Of a stretch of 64,000 bases of DNA, positions 28,994-37,498 are shown in pieces (positions within the stretch are counted from its first letter, which is position 1; each line of letters begins with the position of its first letter). The position numbers and the translations under genes were made by a program. A model generated the notes under the pieces. The model made no database searches. It saw only the letters and a program-made list of their open reading frames with translations, and was not told the DNA's origin. Source of the stretch: CAYPTB01 sp964413535 (GTDB lineage: Bacteria > Planctomycetota > UBA1135 > GCA-002686595); contig CAYPTB010000040.1 of NCBI GenBank assembly GCA_964413535.1, forward strand, positions 186,001 to 250,000. Direction: 5' to 3'.

Positions 28994-31900
28994 ATGATGG
29001 ACGACACGGACAGGCAAGCACCGATGCCGAAGGCGACCGCGGCGTCACAGATGTCCGGGGTCCGGATCGAGGTCGAGCTCGATCGGCGCATCAACTGGGC
29101 GCTCCAGCAGAACGACGTGCCGGTGGTGAAGGTGCTGCGCGTCGCGAACGAGGGCGAAGCGCCGCTGGAGGAGCTCGAGCTCTCCATCCGGTCCGAGCCC
29201 GCCTTCGCGCGCGAGTGGTCTCTCCGCATCGACCGCATCGAGCCTCGAGCGACCTTCAACGTGCGCGACATCGACCTCGACCTGTCGCCGCGCTTCCTGG
29301 CCGAGCTGCGCGAGCGCGTGGCGGGCGAGCTCCGCATCACGCTCTCGCGCCGAGACGAGCTGCTCGCGGAGCACACCGAGCCCGTGGAGTGCCTCGCGAG
29401 CGACGAGTGGAGCGGACTCGGCTCCCTGCCGGAGATCCTCGCGGCCTTCGTGCTCCCGAACCACCCGGCGGTCGAGCGCATCCTCGGCGAAGCCGCGCGC
29501 GTCCTGGGGGAGTGGACCGGCGATCCGTCGCTCAGCGGCTACCAGTCCGGGGACCCGGCGCGCGTCGTCCGCACGGCCGCCGCGGTGCACTACGCGCTCT
29601 GCCGGCAGGACGTCACGTACAGCGCGCCGCCCGCGAGCTTCGAGCTCGACGGCCAGAAGGTGCGCTTCCCCGATCGCATCCTCGAGACGCGCCTCGCGAC
29701 CTGCTTCGACCTGGCGCTGTTCGCCGCGGCTTGTCTCGAGCAAGCGGGCCTGCATCCGCTCGTCCTGCTCGTGCGCGGCCACGCCTTCGCGGGCGTGTGG
29801 TTGCGCGACGAGTGCTTCCCGGAGCCCGCGACCGACGACGCTCTGCGCATCAGGAAGCGCGTGCAGCTCGACGAGATCGTGGTCTTCGATCCGACCGGGA
29901 TCACCGCGCGACCGGCGCACGACTTCGAGCGCGCCATGAGCGAAGGGCGGCGGCGCCTGGAGCGGCCCGAGGAGTTCCTGTGCGCCGTCGACGTTCGGCG
30001 CGCGCGCAAGGGGAGCATTCGGCCCCTGCCGGAGCGCGTGCCCGAGAGTGGCGCTCCGTCCGACTCGATCTCCGTCCCCGGAGCCGCAGCAGCCGTTCCG
30101 TCGGCGTCGGTGCACGACGTACGGGCGCCGGGTCCAGGCGAAGACACCGCCGCAGCGGCGGCTCCCGCGGAGACGCCCGAAACGCGCCTCGATCGCTGGA
30201 AGCGGATGCTGCTCGACCTCTCGCTGCGCAACCGCCTGCTCAACTTCCGGAGCACGAAGCAGAGCATCCCCCTCGTCTGTCCGGACCTCGCGCTGCTCGA
30301 GGACGCGCTGGCGGACGGAGCGGCGTTCGAAGTGCACCCGCTCCCGCGCGACTTCGCGGCGTCCGATCCGCGCAGCGCCGACCTGCACCGCACGCGCACG
30401 GGCGAGGACGCGCAGAAGGCGCTTCTTCAAGACGAGCTCGCCGCGCGCCGACTGTGCGCCGACCTGCAGAAGGAAGAGCTCGACGAGCGGCTGCTCGCGA
30501 TCTACCGCAACGCGCGCACGGAGCTCGAGGAAGGCGGCGCGAGCGCCCTGTACCTCGCCGTCGGATTCCTCGCGTGGTTCGAGTCCGATGCGTCGCAGGT
30601 CGAGCGCCGCGCGCCGATCCTGCTCCTGCCGCTCGAGCTCTCGCGCAAGTCGATCAAGAGCGGCTTCACGCTGCGGCTCGCCGACGAGGAGCCGCGCGTC
30701 AACGCGACGCTGGTCGAGATGCTGCGCCAGGATCGCGGTCTCGACGTCTCCGGACTCGATCCGCTGCCCGAGGACGAGTCCGGCGTCGACGTGCCAGCCG
30801 TGCTGCGCGCTTTCCGCGCGGCGGTGCGCGACATCGGCCGCTGGGACGTCGTGGAGACGGCCGCGATCGGCTTCTTCTCGTTCGCGAAGTTCCTGATGTG
30901 GCGCGACCTCGCGCAGCGCGCGGACTCGCTGCTCGGAAACCCGGTCGTGGCGCACTTGGTCGAGCGCACGGGCGCGGCCTTCGAGCCCGATGCGGCGTTC
31001 CCGGAGCCGAGCGAGCTCGACCGCGAGCGCGCGCCGTCGCAGTGCTTCTCGCCGCTGCCCGCCGACAGCTCCCAGCTCGCCGCCGTGTTCGCGGCGGCCG
31101 AGGGCCGCACCTTCGTGCTCGTCGGGCCGCCGGGGACCGGCAAGTCCCAGACGATCGCGAACCTCGTCTCGCACTGCCTGGCGGAGGGCAAGACGGTGCT
31201 GTTCGTCTCGGAGAAGATGGCCGCGCTCGAGGTCGTGCACGCGCGGCTCGAGAAGATCGGGCTCGGTCCCTTCTGCCTCGAGCTGCACTCGAAGGAGGCG
31301 CAGAAGAGCAAGGTCGTGGCCGAGCTCGGCCGCGCGCTCGAAGCGGGCGCCGGAGCTCCCGACGACCGCGCGTCGAAGAGCGCCGGCTCTTCCCGCGCTC
31401 GCGCGCCGTCGAGCGGGAGCACCTCGCGAGGTCGAGACGCGTCTCCCGCTGGCGGGTCTTCCACCAAGGGCGCGCCCGGCGGAGCGTGGGAGCGCGAGTC
31501 GCGGCGCTTGCACGCGTTGCGCAACGGGCTCAACGCGTACGTCGACGCGCTGCACCAGCGTCGTTCCACCGGCGAGTCGGTCTTCGCGGGCACGTCGAAG
31601 CTCATCGGCCTGCGCGACTCGCCGTCCGTCGCGCTGGGCTGGTCCGAGCCCGAGTCCTTCGACGCGGATCGGCTCGCCGCGCTGCGCGACGTCGTCGCGA
31701 GCCTCGCGACGGCCGCCGACGGAACCGGCGGCGTGCACGATCATCCGTGGGCCGCGTCGCGCCGATCGGAGCGCAGCCCGGCCTTCGAGCGCGACGTCGC
31801 CGCGGCGCTCGCGAGAGCCGCGACGAGCCTCGACGCGCTGCAGGCCGCGGCCGTCGAGGCCGCACCGCACCTGACCCTCGCTGCCGAGCAACCGAGCTTC

Positions 31901-34900
31901 GACGAGCTCGCACTCCTGTGCGAGCTGTGCGCGGCGCTCGTCGGCGCGCCGTCGCCGCCCGTCGAGCTCGTGGCGCGTCCCGACGCAGACGCCCTCTTGG
32001 CCGCGCTCGCAAGCTGGATCGCGCGCGGCCGCAAGCGCGACGAGCTGCGCTCCGCGCTGTTCGCCCGATACGCCCCGGCGCTCCTCGAGCTCGAGCTCGA
32101 CCCCCTGCGCGCCGCGCTGGATGCGGCGTCGCGGACGTGGTGGCTCCCCGCCTGGTGGAAGCGCCGCTCCGTGCGACGAGCGCTCGCCGCCGTGCGCGTG
32201 AGCGGCCGCGACCCGTCGCGCGAGGAGCTCGAGCACGAGGTCGCCTCCGCGCTCGAGCTGCGCGCGGAGCAGCGCGCGCTCGCGGCGGCGAACGACGAGG
32301 CGCGGCGTGTGCTCGGGCGCTACTGGAAGGAAGGCGAGGCCGACTGGAACGAGCTCGAGGCGATCGCGAAGTGGGCGCGCGCCGTGCGCTCGATCGCGAG
32401 CCGCGCGGCGGGAACGGATCTCGATCGCGCCGCGCTCTTGCGCGAGCGCTGGGCGCGCCTCGCGCACGAGGGAGCCGAGCTCCTGGCGGCCGAGGGCAGC
32501 CTCGGTCGCGTCCTCGCGCGCGTTCGGGCGACCTTCGCCACCTGGCGCGACGCGCAGGCGGCGCTGGAAGCGCTCGCGGAGCTCGATCCGCTCCGAGCGT
32601 GGGGCGCGACCTCGGCGCGCGAGGCGCTGGAGCGCACGCGAGCGCGTCTCACGGAGTGGACCGACGCCATTCCGCGTTTGCGCGACTGGTGCCCGTGGCG
32701 CCGCGCGCGCGCGACGGCGCTCGAGCACGGCCTCGCGCCGCTGATCGAAGCGCTCGAGCGCGGCGAACTCGAGAGCGGCTCCCTCGCGCGCGCCTTCGAG
32801 AAGAGCTTCTACGGGTGGTGGACCGAGAGCCTCGTCGCGTCCGAGCCCACGCTCGCCGCGTTCTCCCGTCCCGAGCACGAGCGGCGCATCCAGCAGTTCC
32901 GGGAGCTCGACGAGGAGCACGCGCGGCTCACGCGCGAGCTCGTGGTCGCGCGCCTCGCGGCGCGCGTGCCGCGCGCGACCGAAACGCTGCTCGCGAGCTC
33001 CGAGATGGGCGTCCTGCGCGTCGAGCTCCAGAAGAAACGCCGGCACAAGTCGATCCGCACGCTCTTCCAGAAGATCCCGCACCTGCTCCCGCGCCTGAAG
33101 CCGTGCCTCCTCATGAGCCCGATGTCGGTGGCTCAGTACCTCGACCCCGACTCGCCGCCCTTCGATCTCGTGGTGTTCGACGAAGCCTCGCAGATCCCCG
33201 TGTGGGACGCGATCGGCGCCATCGCGCGCGGAAAGCAGGCCGTCATCGTCGGCGACCCGAAGCAGCTCCCGCCCACGAGCTTCTTCCAGCGCGCGACGGA
33301 CGAAGGGGAAGAGGACGTCGAGGACACGCTCGTGTTCGAGGACCTCGAGAGCATCCTCGACGACTGCCTCGCGTCCGGGATCCGCGCGCTCCCGCTCGCG
33401 TGGCACTACCGGAGCCGCCACGAGAGCCTGATCACCTTCAGCAACTACCACTACTACGAGAATCGGCTGCACACGTTCCCCTCGCCCATGCGCGAGGGCA
33501 TGGGCGTCTCGTGGCGCCACGTCCCCGACGGCGTCTACGACCGCAGCCTCTCGCGCACGAATCGCCGCGAGGCCGAGGAAGTCGTGGCGGAGATCGCGCG
33601 GCGCCTGCGCGATCCGCTGCTCTCCGCCGATTCGATCGGCGTCGTGACCTTCAGCGCGCCGCAGCAGACGCTCGTGCTCGACCTGCTCGAGGCGCTGCGC
33701 CGCGCCGACCCGGAGATCGATCGGCGCTGCGGCGAGGACGCCGTCGATCCTGTGTTCGTCAAGAACCTCGAGAACGTGCAGGGCGACGAGCGCGACGTGA
33801 TCCTGTTCTCGATCGGCTACGGCCCCGACGCCGCGGGCAAGGTGTCGATGAACTTCGGTCCCATGAACCGCGACGGCGGGGAGCGGCGGCTCAACGTCGC
33901 CGTGACGCGCGCGCGCAAGGAAGTGGTCGTGTTCTCGACGCTGCGCGCCGAGCAGATCGACCTCACGCGCACGCGCGCGGCGGGCGCACGCGACCTGAAG
34001 GCCTACCTCGAGTTCGCGCAGCGCGGCTTCGCGGCCATCGCGGAGGCGACGTCGGTCGCGCCCGGCGCGGACTGCGAATCGCCGTTCGAGCGCGACGTCT
34101 GCCGCGCGCTCGTCGAGCGCGGCTTCGACGTGCATGCGCAGGTCGGCTGCTCCGGCTACCGCGTCGACCTCGCGGTCGTCGATCCGGACGCCCCGGGCCG
34201 CTACCTGCTCGGCATCGAGTGCGACGGCGCGAACTACCACAGCGCCAAGACCGCGCGCGACCGCGACAAGCTGCGCGAGGGCGTGCTGCGCGGCCTGGGC
34301 TGGCAGCTCCACCGCATCTGGTCGACGGATTGGTGGACCGATCCCGCGAAGGAGCTCGAGCGCGTCGAGGCGGCACTCGCGCGCGCGCGCTCGCGCCGAG
34401 CGAGCACGGCTTCGGCGGCGCCGTTCGAATCGGCTCCCACTCCCCCACTGGAGTCCGCCGCGACTGCGGGGAGCAGCGAGGGCCGCGACGAGCGACCGAC
34501 GAGCACGGGAGAGGACGCGAGCCAGGCCTCGATCGACCGCAACCGCTCGGCAACGGGAGCCCCCGCACCTGCAGAGCGCTCGCCGCACCAAGCGTATGGC
34601 ATCGCCGCCGCGTCCGAAAACTCCAGCGCCACCCGCGATCGACCCAGTGCCTCCGCCGCACCGAGCGCCGACGCCGGCGCCGGCGCCGCGAGCTTCTCTT
34701 ACCCAGTCCCTTCGCCTGCGTCCGCGTCCGTCGATCGAGCGAAGGGCTCAGGCGCCTCGCCCGCTTCGCCCGCCTCGCACGGGGGCGCGTCCACCTACTC
34801 CGCGAAGCGCGTGGTCTCGCTCGGATCGCAGGAGGACTTCTACGAAGCGTCCGCCGAGCCGAAGATCCGCCGCGTGCTCGCGCAGATCGTCGCGCACGAG

Positions 34901-35350
34901 GGTCCGATCCACGTCGACCTCGCCGTCCGCCGCGCGGCAGCGCACTTCGGCTTCGAGCGCGTGCGCGCGAAGGCCCAGGAGCGGATCCGCGAGCTGATCC
35001 GAGGCGACGCCGTGCGGACGGTGCAGCACGGCGAAGACCTCTTCCTGTGGCCGCTCGACGTCGATCCGAGCACGTACGCCGCCTTCCGCCTCCCGGGCGA
35101 CCACACCGAGGCGCAGCGCTCCGCCGAAGAGATCCCACCCGAAGAGATCCGCAACGCCGCGCTCGCCGTTCTGGAGACTCAAGTGAGCGTGCCCCAGGAC
35201 GACCTCGCACGCGAAGTCGGGCGCCAGTTCGGCTACCAACGCATGGGACCCGCCGCGCGCGATCGCATGCTGGCCGGCATCGAGCTCTGCGTGGCGAACG
35301 GCTCCGCGAGCAAGAGCGCCGACTCCATCGTGCTCGCTCCGAAGCCGTGA
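28994..35350 (+). CDS. DUF4011 - SF1 helicase - Vsr-type nuclease protein (Hhe-like defence protein)
   Basis: 2118 residues. The DUF4011 signature RWKRMLLDLSLRNRLLNF is at ~400. The superfamily 1 helicase core follows: Walker A GPPGTGKS at 711-718, FDLVVFDEAS (Walker B, Asp ~1396), VGDPKQLPP, LENVQGDERDVILFS and RRLNVAVTRAR. A PD-(D/E)xK/Vsr-like nuclease lies at ~1693-1780 (CESPFERDV, YRVDLAV, GIECDG). A ~140-residue Ala/Ser/Pro linker leads to two C-terminal DUF3320-like segments. Proteins of this build have been reported as the single-gene anti-phage system Hhe (DUF4011-helicase-Vsr). Helicase and nuclease residues look intact. A Ser/Gly/Arg-rich insertion after Walker A (~790-840) is unusual. 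ATG 28994 or 28997 may start it; no clear ribosome site. Confidence 0.88.
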   Translation: MMDDTDRQAPMPKATAASQMSGVRIEVELDRRINWALQQNDVPVVKVLRVANEGEAPLEELELSIRSEPAFAREWSLRIDRIEPRATFNVRDIDLDLSPRFLAELRERVAGELRITLSRRDELLAEHTEPVECLASDEWSGLGSLPEILAAFVLPNHPAVERILGEAARVLGEWTGDPSLSGYQSGDPARVVRTAAAVHYALCRQDVTYSAPPASFELDGQKVRFPDRILETRLATCFDLALFAAACLEQAGLHPLVLLVRGHAFAGVWLRDECFPEPATDDALRIRKRVQLDEIVVFDPTGITARPAHDFERAMSEGRRRLERPEEFLCAVDVRRARKGSIRPLPERVPESGAPSDSISVPGAAAAVPSASVHDVRAPGPGEDTAAAAAPAETPETRLDRWKRMLLDLSLRNRLLNFRSTKQSIPLVCPDLALLEDALADGAAFEVHPLPRDFAASDPRSADLHRTRTGEDAQKALLQDELAARRLCADLQKEELDERLLAIYRNARTELEEGGASALYLAVGFLAWFESDASQVERRAPILLLPLELSRKSIKSGFTLRLADEEPRVNATLVEMLRQDRGLDVSGLDPLPEDESGVDVPAVLRAFRAAVRDIGRWDVVETAAIGFFSFAKFLMWRDLAQRADSLLGNPVVAHLVERTGAAFEPDAAFPEPSELDRERAPSQCFSPLPADSSQLAAVFAAAEGRTFVLVGPPGTGKSQTIANLVSHCLAEGKTVLFVSEKMAALEVVHARLEKIGLGPFCLELHSKEAQKSKVVAELGRALEAGAGAPDDRASKSAGSSRARAPSSGSTSRGRDASPAGGSSTKGAPGGAWERESRRLHALRNGLNAYVDALHQRRSTGESVFAGTSKLIGLRDSPSVALGWSEPESFDADRLAALRDVVASLATAADGTGGVHDHPWAASRRSERSPAFERDVAAALARAATSLDALQAAAVEAAPHLTLAAEQPSFDELALLCELCAALVGAPSPPVELVARPDADALLAALASWIARGRKRDELRSALFARYAPALLELELDPLRAALDAASRTWWLPAWWKRRSVRRALAAVRVSGRDPSREELEHEVASALELRAEQRALAAANDEARRVLGRYWKEGEADWNELEAIAKWARAVRSIASRAAGTDLDRAALLRERWARLAHEGAELLAAEGSLGRVLARVRATFATWRDAQAALEALAELDPLRAWGATSAREALERTRARLTEWTDAIPRLRDWCPWRRARATALEHGLAPLIEALERGELESGSLARAFEKSFYGWWTESLVASEPTLAAFSRPEHERRIQQFRELDEEHARLTRELVVARLAARVPRATETLLASSEMGVLRVELQKKRRHKSIRTLFQKIPHLLPRLKPCLLMSPMSVAQYLDPDSPPFDLVVFDEASQIPVWDAIGAIARGKQAVIVGDPKQLPPTSFFQRATDEGEEDVEDTLVFEDLESILDDCLASGIRALPLAWHYRSRHESLITFSNYHYYENRLHTFPSPMREGMGVSWRHVPDGVYDRSLSRTNRREAEEVVAEIARRLRDPLLSADSIGVVTFSAPQQTLVLDLLEALRRADPEIDRRCGEDAVDPVFVKNLENVQGDERDVILFSIGYGPDAAGKVSMNFGPMNRDGGERRLNVAVTRARKEVVVFSTLRAEQIDLTRTRAAGARDLKAYLEFAQRGFAAIAEATSVAPGADCESPFERDVCRALVERGFDVHAQVGCSGYRVDLAVVDPDAPGRYLLGIECDGANYHSAKTARDRDKLREGVLRGLGWQLHRIWSTDWWTDPAKELERVEAALARARSRRASTASAAPFESAPTPPLESAATAGSSEGRDERPTSTGEDASQASIDRNRSATGAPAPAERSPHQAYGIAAASENSSATRDRPSASAAPSADAGAGAASFSYPVPSPASASVDRAKGSGASPASPASHGGASTYSAKRVVSLGSQEDFYEASAEPKIRRVLAQIVAHEGPIHVDLAVRRAAAHFGFERVRAKAQERIRELIRGDAVRTVQHGEDLFLWPLDVDPSTYAAFRLPGDHTEAQRSAEEIPPEEIRNAALAVLETQVSVPQDDLAREVGRQFGYQRMGPAARDRMLAGIELCVANGSASKSADSIVLAPKP

Positions 35351-35732
35351 GAGGAACGCGCGAGCCACGGGTACTGGGTCCGTCCCCATACCCACCCACT
35401 ACCGAGCCGCGTCCGTCCATCCCGTGGTCGCCATCGCGGCCTTCATCGCTTGTTGCTCCGGCCCACTTGCGGCCGTGGACTGCCGCGCACTTCGCGTACG
35501 AACGCGTCCGTGCGAAGACCCAGGATCGAAAACTTGTCCCGTGCGGCGCGATTCGAGCGGCGCAGCGCTCGCGATCCAACGCAGTGCGCGGGTGCAGTCG
35601 GCAAGTGTGCTTTCGCAGCGCAAACTCATCTATAGAAAACACCGCGACCTAGTGTCCGTTGGCAATGGCAAGCCACACCGAGGTGGGCAGCACTATTCGG
35701 GATTAACGACTTCTCTCTGGTGAGAATCCCCG
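35351..35732. other. Intergenic region of 382 bases with a decayed gene fragment
   Basis: Spacer between the defence gene and the convergent membrane protein gene. Apart from the DUF3320-like remnant listed separately, I see no coding sequence. Base composition drops in GC from about 35600 onward. Confidence 0.5.
35482..35529 (+). pseudogene. Remnant copy of the DUF3320-like end of the helicase-nuclease gene
   Basis: Read from 35482, the 16 residues AAHFAYERVRAKTQDR match AAHFGFERVRAKAQER encoded at 34937-34984 inside the upstream gene: 12 of 16 residues and 38 of 48 bases agree by hand alignment. The fragment is in a different frame from the end of that gene and is followed by unrelated codons, so it is not part of a working protein. 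It is probably the leftover of a tandem duplication or of a second, lost homologue. Confidence 0.6.
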
Positions 35733-36233
35733 TCACTCGGCAGCGTGGTCCGGAGCGCGGGGGGCAGCGAGACTGCTGTCAGTACTCTTGGTGACCCAGG
35801 CCGTCGGTGCAAGAGCAACCGGACTGACCAGCAGCCCGATCTTTACTACTTGTGAAAGAAGCTCCTCGAAGCTCTCTGAGGACAGGAGCTCCGCATGGTC
35901 GGTAGGGAAATCAGATATGAACGCGGCCGAGAAAACGAAGGCGTCGACAAGAAGGAGATACACAATAGTCAGCACGATGGCCCCGATGGCTCGTTCTCGT
36001 GCCACGTGGGATGCCTGCGCATCCTCGGGTGATTCCCGTGGAAACCAATAGACGGCAAAACAAGTCAGTGGCGGAATCCAAACTCCAGACACCGTCATGA
36101 TTCCGGCCATTGCCTGACCGATGCTGATCGCCTCGTCCCGGCGAAAGGCCGAGGCGACGAGGATCACACAAGCGATCATCCAGAAAAAGATCCAAAACCC
36201 GAAGAGAAGAAGGCGCAACCGGGTCTGGTCCAT
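35733..36233 (-). CDS. Small membrane protein, four predicted helices
   Basis: 166 residues from ATG 36233. Four hydrophobic stretches are visible: LLLFGFWIFFWMIACVILVAS, MAGIMTVSGVWIPPLTCFAVYW, IGAIVLTIVYLLLVDAFVF and VVKIGLLVSPVALAPTAW. No family recognised. It starts 14 bases after the stop of the gene upstream on the same strand, so it is probably the last gene of a three-gene transcript with 36248-37498 and 37471-39177. Its codons are visibly less GC-rich than those of most of the window (TTC/TTT mixed, AGA and ATA present on the coding strand), a sign of different origin. Confidence 0.65.
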   Translation of the reverse strand: MDQTRLRLLLFGFWIFFWMIACVILVASAFRRDEAISIGQAMAGIMTVSGVWIPPLTCFAVYWFPRESPEDAQASHVARERAIGAIVLTIVYLLLVDAFVFSAAFISDFPTDHAELLSSESFEELLSQVVKIGLLVSPVALAPTAWVTKSTDSSLAAPRAPDHAAE

Positions 36234-36247
36234 GCGTCTTGTGCGCC

Positions 36248-37498
36248 TCACTGGGTCTCTTTTCTCGTCAACACGTCCATGATGGTCATGAGTCCATAGT
36301 CGTCGAACGGGATCGTCTCTGCAGACTCGTTTTCGCGGTCCTCGACGGCCGCGAGGGATACGCTTCGCATGATCGAAACAGTGTGCCACGTACGCGAGGA
36401 AGCGCGCCTGCGGTGGACTTCATAGTTCACGTGCACGTGCAGAACTCCTTCCTCTAGCTTTCCATCTCCATCGCTCTGCATCTTCAACACCAGCCTCTCG
36501 ACCTCGACCATTCCCTTCGGTGCATTGGGAACGAGCCGCCAAGTGCTGGAGATTTTGCGGAGAGTCTCTGCCTTTTCCAAGGACGCTCCATCCAAGGAAA
36601 CGTCTGGAAGTCTCTCGATGGCTTCGACAGCCTCCGCCCAGATATGTTCGAACCGAATTCCGTTCTCGTGAACGAACTTTGGATTCAAGTCTAGCAGAGG
36701 AATACTACCAAAGGCCTGTAGCCCGCTTGTGCGATCTTTGACCTCGACCGAGAATCCGCTCTCGTCCCCGAAAACAGGTAGTAGCAGTTCTCGCAATCGC
36801 TGCATGAGTAGGTCTCGGTAGCGCGAGCCCCATGGTCCTTCCTCGAGTTTGCTTCCATCAACGACGACTTGGAATTGATCCGACAAGCCTCTGACCATGA
36901 ACGCACTGGGTTGGAGCGTTCTGAATTCGGTCTGTTCCCTAATGGCATCTTCGAGCCCTCGCTCGAGTGCCTGTGCCGATAGCTGCCGGTCGAGCCACCC
37001 CAGCGTCGCCGCAGGGGCAAGGGGGACCTCCAGCGAGTATCCATTCAGATGCTCGAGGAGAAACCGGTCGCAATCAGCACATTCTTTCGCCACGTAGGTG
37101 AAGGGCTTGGAAGTGGCGGCGAGCTTGATTCGATCCTCCACCGCGAGTCCAAGGGGCCCACCTTCGATACCTACCTTCGCCGTCAGAGTTCTACCCTCGA
37201 TGGCCACATCCTCTAGGAGCAAGATGCCGTTGCGTCCCATATCCCAGAACACGGACACACAGTTCTTATCCAAGGTGTAGGTGCCGTGTTCCTCATCGGG
37301 GAAAAAGGTGCGGACGCTACCATTTAGCTCGAACTCGATACGGACGATTCCCGTCGCCTCCGAGCCGAGGTAGCGAGTCTCCCAGGATCCCTCCCAGCTG
37401 CCTACCAGCTCTGCGGGCGAGATTTCGCGCGGAGACTCCACCTGGGAGCAGAGACTCACAGTGATGAAGGTCAGAGTGTGTAGGGCCACGATATCCAC
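36248..37498 (-). CDS. Exported hypothetical protein, middle gene of the lower-GC trio
   Basis: 416 residues from GTG 37498, with a short hydrophobic leader (VALHTLTFITVSLCS). The first 28 bases overlap the end of the protease gene. An early region (VGSWEGSWETRYLGSEATGIVRIEFELNG, broken here: VGSWEGSWETR then YLGSEATGIVRI) looks like a small lipocalin-like or beta-barrel fold; a CADC motif near residue 137 could bind metal or form a disulphide. The rest (FGDESGFSVEVKDR, IWAEAVEAIERLPDVSLDG) is not recognised. A later in-frame GTG could be the true start, which would remove the overlap. Lower GC, like both neighbours. Confidence 0.62.
   Translation of the reverse strand: MDIVALHTLTFITVSLCSQVESPREISPAELVGSWEGSWETRYLGSEATGIVRIEFELNGSVRTFFPDEEHGTYTLDKNCVSVFWDMGRNGILLLEDVAIEGRTLTAKVGIEGGPLGLAVEDRIKLAATSKPFTYVAKECADCDRFLLEHLNGYSLEVPLAPAATLGWLDRQLSAQALERGLEDAIREQTEFRTLQPSAFMVRGLSDQFQVVVDGSKLEEGPWGSRYRDLLMQRLRELLLPVFGDESGFSVEVKDRTSGLQAFGSIPLLDLNPKFVHENGIRFEHIWAEAVEAIERLPDVSLDGASLEKAETLRKISSTWRLVPNAPKGMVEVERLVLKMQSDGDGKLEEGVLHVHVNYEVHRRRASSRTWHTVSIMRSVSLAAVEDRENESAETIPFDDYGLMTIMDVLTRKETQ

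Noticed and set aside
29045..34591. 1848-codon open frame antisense to the helicase-nuclease gene
   Set aside because: Same reason: mirror of a well-supported gene, composition typical of reverse-complement GC-rich codons, no domains.
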